This document shows, piece by piece, positions 61,901 through 64,000 of a DNA stretch of 64,000 nt. Origin of the DNA: Emcibacter sp048269205 (GTDB taxonomy: Bacteria > Pseudomonadota > Alphaproteobacteria > Sphingomonadales > Emcibacteraceae); the NCBI RefSeq assembly GCF_048269205.1, contig NZ_JBLXJC010000001.1, positions 992,001 through 1,056,000 of the forward strand, read 5' to 3'. The position numbers and the translations under genes were made by a program. A model generated the notes under the pieces. That model was not told the origin of the DNA. It saw only the letters and a program-made list of their open reading frames with translations, and did not search any database. Each line of letters begins with the position of its first letter. The stretch's first letter is position 1.

Positions 61901-62456
61901 GAACCGGATCTTCAAACCCGGGCGGATAAATATCCACCAGACCGCCACGTACGGCAAAATCTCCATGTTCCATGACCGAACTCGCGCGGCTATAGCCGTT
62001 CAGGCTCAGGAAAGCGGAAAGCTTGTCGATATCCAGAAGGCTGCCCGGAGTAATCAGAAAGGAACTGTCCCGCATGATCCGTCGTTCCGGCAGGCGTTGT
62101 CCTGCCGCATTGACCGAGGTCAGCACCAGTATTTTACGCCCTGTCGGTTCATTTTCCAGACGGGCGAGACGACTGAGCGCAATCATCCGTTCGGCGACAA
62201 TTTCATGGTTTGGAGATACCCGGTCATAAGGCAGGCAGTCCCAGGCCGGAAAGGTCAGGATTTCCAGCTCCGGCGCGAACCAGGCGATCAACTCCGCCAT
62301 ATTGGCGAGGCGGCCATCATCCCGGGCAATATGCAGAAACAGATTGCGGTCCGTTTCCCGGATGGTCTGGGCCAGAAACAGGGCATCCATGCCTTCCGGC
62401 GTATTGGCGATCAGAAGGGGGACTTCGGCGTCGATGAACTGGTCTCGAATGTTCAC
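58965..62456 (-). CDS. mfd: transcription-repair coupling factor Mfd
   Basis: A 1163-residue ATP-dependent translocase. The UvrB-like N-terminal module (FPAWDCLPYDRVSPNHEIVAERM), RNA-polymerase interaction region (GDLVIHMDHGVGRYEGL), helicase motifs with Walker A DVGFGKTEVAL and DEEQHFG, and the TRG region (VESGLDIPTANTMVIHRADMFGLSQLYQLRGRVGRS) are in order. It removes stalled polymerase and recruits UvrA. The start is GTG overlapping the sdhE stop by GTGA, so the two are coupled. Confidence 0.97.
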   Translation of the reverse strand: MNIRDQFIDAEVPLLIANTPEGMDALFLAQTIRETDRNLFLHIARDDGRLANMAELIAWFAPELEILTFPAWDCLPYDRVSPNHEIVAERMIALSRLARLENEPTGRKILVLTSVNAAGQRLPERRIMRDSSFLITPGSLLDIDKLSAFLSLNGYSRASSVMEHGDFAVRGGLVDIYPPGFEDPVRIDLFGDEVDVIREFDALSQRSGDKVDKVALVPMSEVFLDETSIRHFRARYVAEFGTVLDDDPLYEAVTEGRKHQGMEHWLPLFHEKLETLFDYLPDCPVTLDHLGGEALDDRNKAIEDYYQARQNDWKSRPAGSQTASVYKPLPPALLYLDEEEWQTLSEERCIHRFSPYASPPDVDHMDLKGKIGRDFAPERNNRDINVYDALRKHVVSLVRDNRKVLIASYSLGARDRLSGVLKDHGMGCHRLLDDWAEVEKLPEDALGLIILPLEHGFETDSLAIVAEQDILGDRLIRKARRSRKAENFLTEASALTPGDLVIHMDHGVGRYEGLKTLDVGGAAHDCVMLTYQGGDKLYVPVENIEVLSRYSSEGSDAQLDKLGGTAWQGKKARLKKKLLEMADELIKLAAERELRKGSVITPPEGLYEEFCARFPYNETDDQLRAIQDVIDDLGSGRPMDRLVCGDVGFGKTEVALRAAFLAAMNGFQVAIVAPTTLLARQHYKNFTDRFRGLPVRIGHLSRLVPSKDQKLTREELQKGTCEIVIGTHALLGKNIHFRNLGLLVIDEEQHFGVSHKERLKKLRHDVHVLTLTATPIPRTLQLAMSGMRGLSLIATPPVDRLAVRTFILPMDSLVVREALLREHYRGGQSFYVCPRIADLKEIADFLKEHVPEVKFVVAHGQMPPAEIEDIMHAFYEGKYDVLLSTTIVESGLDIPTANTMVIHRADMFGLSQLYQLRGRVGRSKIRAYAYLTLPPRRIPTANAEKRLQVLQALDTLGAGFTIASHDMDIRGAGNLLGEEQSGHIKEVGLELYQQMLEEAVAQAKGGNGEAEDLSWSPQINVGAAVLIPEQYVPDLNLRMSLYRRLADLTDKQDIDAFGAELIDRFGPLPEEVEHLLKVILIKHYCREAGIEKIETGPKGAILSFRNDKFANPAGLIDFISNQTAVAKLRPDHRLVYVRKWEKIESRLKGSLNLARALAKIATE

Positions 62457-62770
62457 TTTACAATCTTGAGGTAATCGATGCTTCGGAGAAGCTGCATGAT
62501 TTCATGGTTGAGATGCTCCGGCGGCTCCCGGTCGGAGGTGATCCAGGCTACAAGGTCGCTGTCGGCTTCACGCAGCAGGTTTTCATAGAAATCAAGTTGA
62601 GCTTCGGAGAGGGAATCCAGATGAGCATCGGCAAAGTTTCCCAGCAGAAGGTCCGCTTCCTTGATGCCGCGATGCCAGCTTCTGAATTTCAGGCGCTTCC
62701 TGCGAATTTCAATGCTTTCGTTCTTGTCAATTTCCGGTTCGATAAAGCCCGGAGCGTCAAATCGGCTCAT
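62453..62770 (-). CDS. sdhE: succinate dehydrogenase assembly factor SdhE
   Basis: A 105-residue protein from the ATG at 62770; the longer frame upstream overlaps recG and is an artefact. The SdhE/YgfY/Sdh5 motif RRKRLKFRSWHRGIKEADLLLG is intact and the acidic YENLLREADSDLVAWI follows. It helps attach FAD to SdhA. It overlaps mfd by four bases and is divergent from recG by about 105 bp, an arrangement typical of this bacterial class. Confidence 0.95.
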   Translation of the reverse strand: MSRFDAPGFIEPEIDKNESIEIRRKRLKFRSWHRGIKEADLLLGNFADAHLDSLSEAQLDFYENLLREADSDLVAWITSDREPPEHLNHEIMQLLRSIDYLKIVK

Positions 62771-62875
62771 GATCTTTTCTGTCTGTTTCAGGATTCTGCT
62801 TTTGCTATCCGGTCGGGTTCCGCTATGTTTATCATTGTCTACAGGATATCGACAGGAAAATAAAATAACAAAACC

Positions 62876-64000
62876 ATGCGCCCGGAGATTCTTTACCCCT
62901 TTTTTGCTGAAACAGTGAGCCTTCCGGGTGTGGGAGGACGTATCGCCCAACTGCTGGACAAGGTGGTGGGCAACAGGGTGCTGGACCTGTTCTGGCATTT
63001 TCCGGTTGATGTGATTGACCGGCGCAATTCGCCGCAACTTTCCGAAGTCCGACACGAGCAAATGGTTACCGTCGAGGTGGAGATCGGCGCCCATGACGCG
63101 CCGCCGCCCCGAACCAGGCGACCCTACCGGATCTGGTGTCATGATGGCACCGCCCAGATGCAGCTTATCTTCTTCCATGCCAAAGGGGATTATCTCCGCC
63201 GACAATTGCCGGAAGGGGAAAAGCGCCTCATCAGTGGCAAGGTGGAAATTTTCAACGGTCAGCTGCAGATGAGCCACCCCGACTATATAGTGGCCCCGGA
63301 CAAGCGGGACGAAATTCCCGTCATTGAACCGGTCTATCCGCTTACTGCCGGGATCAGCGGCCGCGTTATGGGGCGCATTGTGCGGGCAGCGCTGGAGCGC
63401 GCGGTAGAGCTTCCCGAGTGGATGGATGCGGCATTGAAGCAGCGGGAAGGCTGGCCCGGCTGGCATGAGGCGTTGCGCGCCCTGCATTATCCGGAGACAG
63501 CAGCCGACCTCGACCCGTCCCGCAAAGCCCACCGCCGGCTGGCCTATGATGAATTTCTGGCCAACCAGCTGGCGCTTGCCCTGATCCGCAGGGAGGCAAA
63601 AAAGAAAAAGGGCCGGGCGCTGACTACCGAGGGCCCCCTGGTCGGGAAACTGATCGAAACCCTGCCTTATGAGCTCACCGGTTCGCAAAAGGAATGTATC
63701 GCCGAGATCAATGGTGATCTGGCAAGCCCCAGCGCAATGATGCGGCTGCTGCAGGGGGATGTGGGCAGCGGCAAGACTGTGGTGGCGCTGGCCTCCATGC
63801 TGGCGGCGGTACAGAGCGGCGCCCAGGCGGCCCTGCTGGCGCCGACGGAAATCCTGGCCCGGCAGCATTATGACAGTCTGCGGGAAATGGCGGTCGCACT
63901 GGATATACGCATCGAGGTGCTGACCGGCAGGGACAAGGGCAAGGCCCGGACAGCATTGCTTGCCGATCTGGCGGCGGGGGAGATCGATATTCTGGTGGGT
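62876..64000 (+). CDS. recG: ATP-dependent DNA helicase RecG (3' end outside window)
   Basis: Open from the ATG at 62876 for 375 codons to the window edge. The OB-fold wedge domain (about 30-170; LPGVGGRIAQLL, VLDLFWHFPVDVIDRR) comes first. Then the helicase core begins with LTGSQKECIAEI, Walker A LLQGDVGSGKTVVAL and APTEILARQHYDSL, and the last visible codons read DILVG. It remodels stalled forks and Holliday junctions. No good ribosome site is seen; AGGAAA is about 20 bp upstream. It is divergent from sdhE. Confidence 0.95.
   Translation, partial: MRPEILYPFFAETVSLPGVGGRIAQLLDKVVGNRVLDLFWHFPVDVIDRRNSPQLSEVRHEQMVTVEVEIGAHDAPPPRTRRPYRIWCHDGTAQMQLIFFHAKGDYLRRQLPEGEKRLISGKVEIFNGQLQMSHPDYIVAPDKRDEIPVIEPVYPLTAGISGRVMGRIVRAALERAVELPEWMDAALKQREGWPGWHEALRALHYPETAADLDPSRKAHRRLAYDEFLANQLALALIRREAKKKKGRALTTEGPLVGKLIETLPYELTGSQKECIAEINGDLASPSAMMRLLQGDVGSGKTVVALASMLAAVQSGAQAALLAPTEILARQHYDSLREMAVALDIRIEVLTGRDKGKARTALLADLAAGEIDILVG

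Noticed and set aside
62771..63868. Long minus-strand extension of sdhE to 471 codons
   Set aside because: It lies opposite recG, which has clear helicase motifs; the SdhE domain alone starts at 62770 and has the normal length.

Overview
The window reads as a chromosomal segment of an alphaproteobacterium. Two DUF2336 proteins, the yqaA-dsbB-coq7 run, the sdhE-mfd pair facing recG, ubiquinone synthesis by Coq7 and the style of the sensor kinases all point that way. I cannot name the genus with confidence. The outermost genes are cut at both ends: an NfrB-like glycosyltransferase on the left and recG on the right.

Bases 1-28000 are an envelope polysaccharide and protein-sorting region of the PEP-CTERM/exosortase type. 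On the minus strand, a three-gene operon encodes a very long Asp-Thr repeat surface protein, a membrane-anchored alpha/alpha-toroid protein and a processive family 2 glycosyltransferase. A GDP-mannose-forming enzyme and a stand-alone cobA follow. On the plus strand lie an exosortase-associated acyltransferase, a PrsT-type TPR lipoprotein, a ThiF-nitroreductase fusion, an EpsB-type sugar transferase, PrsK, PrsR, a second PrsT and two exosortase-associated glycosyltransferases. A divergent third glycosyltransferase comes next. No exosortase, chain-length protein or outer-membrane export protein is present, so this is only part of the system.

Bases 27000-34000 hold a MotA/ExbB-like coiled-coil membrane protein, a secreted C-type-lectin-like protein, gluQ, an esterase, an HNH nuclease, coq7-dsbB-yqaA and tRNA-Leu(CAA). 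A near-500-base gap with a strong inverted repeat follows.

Bases 34000-45800 are accessory and oxidative. A NarL-type regulator and a hybrid kinase precede a same-strand series: a small membrane protein, two tandem paralogues of unknown function, a DyP peroxidase, a P450 with an unusual I-helix and a glycerophosphodiesterase. An IorAB-type molybdenum hydroxylase pair converges on it.

Bases 45900-51500 concern stress: an AI-2E-type permease, ahpC-ahpD with a preceding 38-codon ORF, divergent oxyR, and an ogt/ada-alkA alkylation-repair pair. Bases 51700-64000 hold two DUF2336 genes around a PAS sensor kinase, a histidine-less HPt-like protein, nadK and moaA, then a lone FlgC-like gene, mfd, sdhE and recG.
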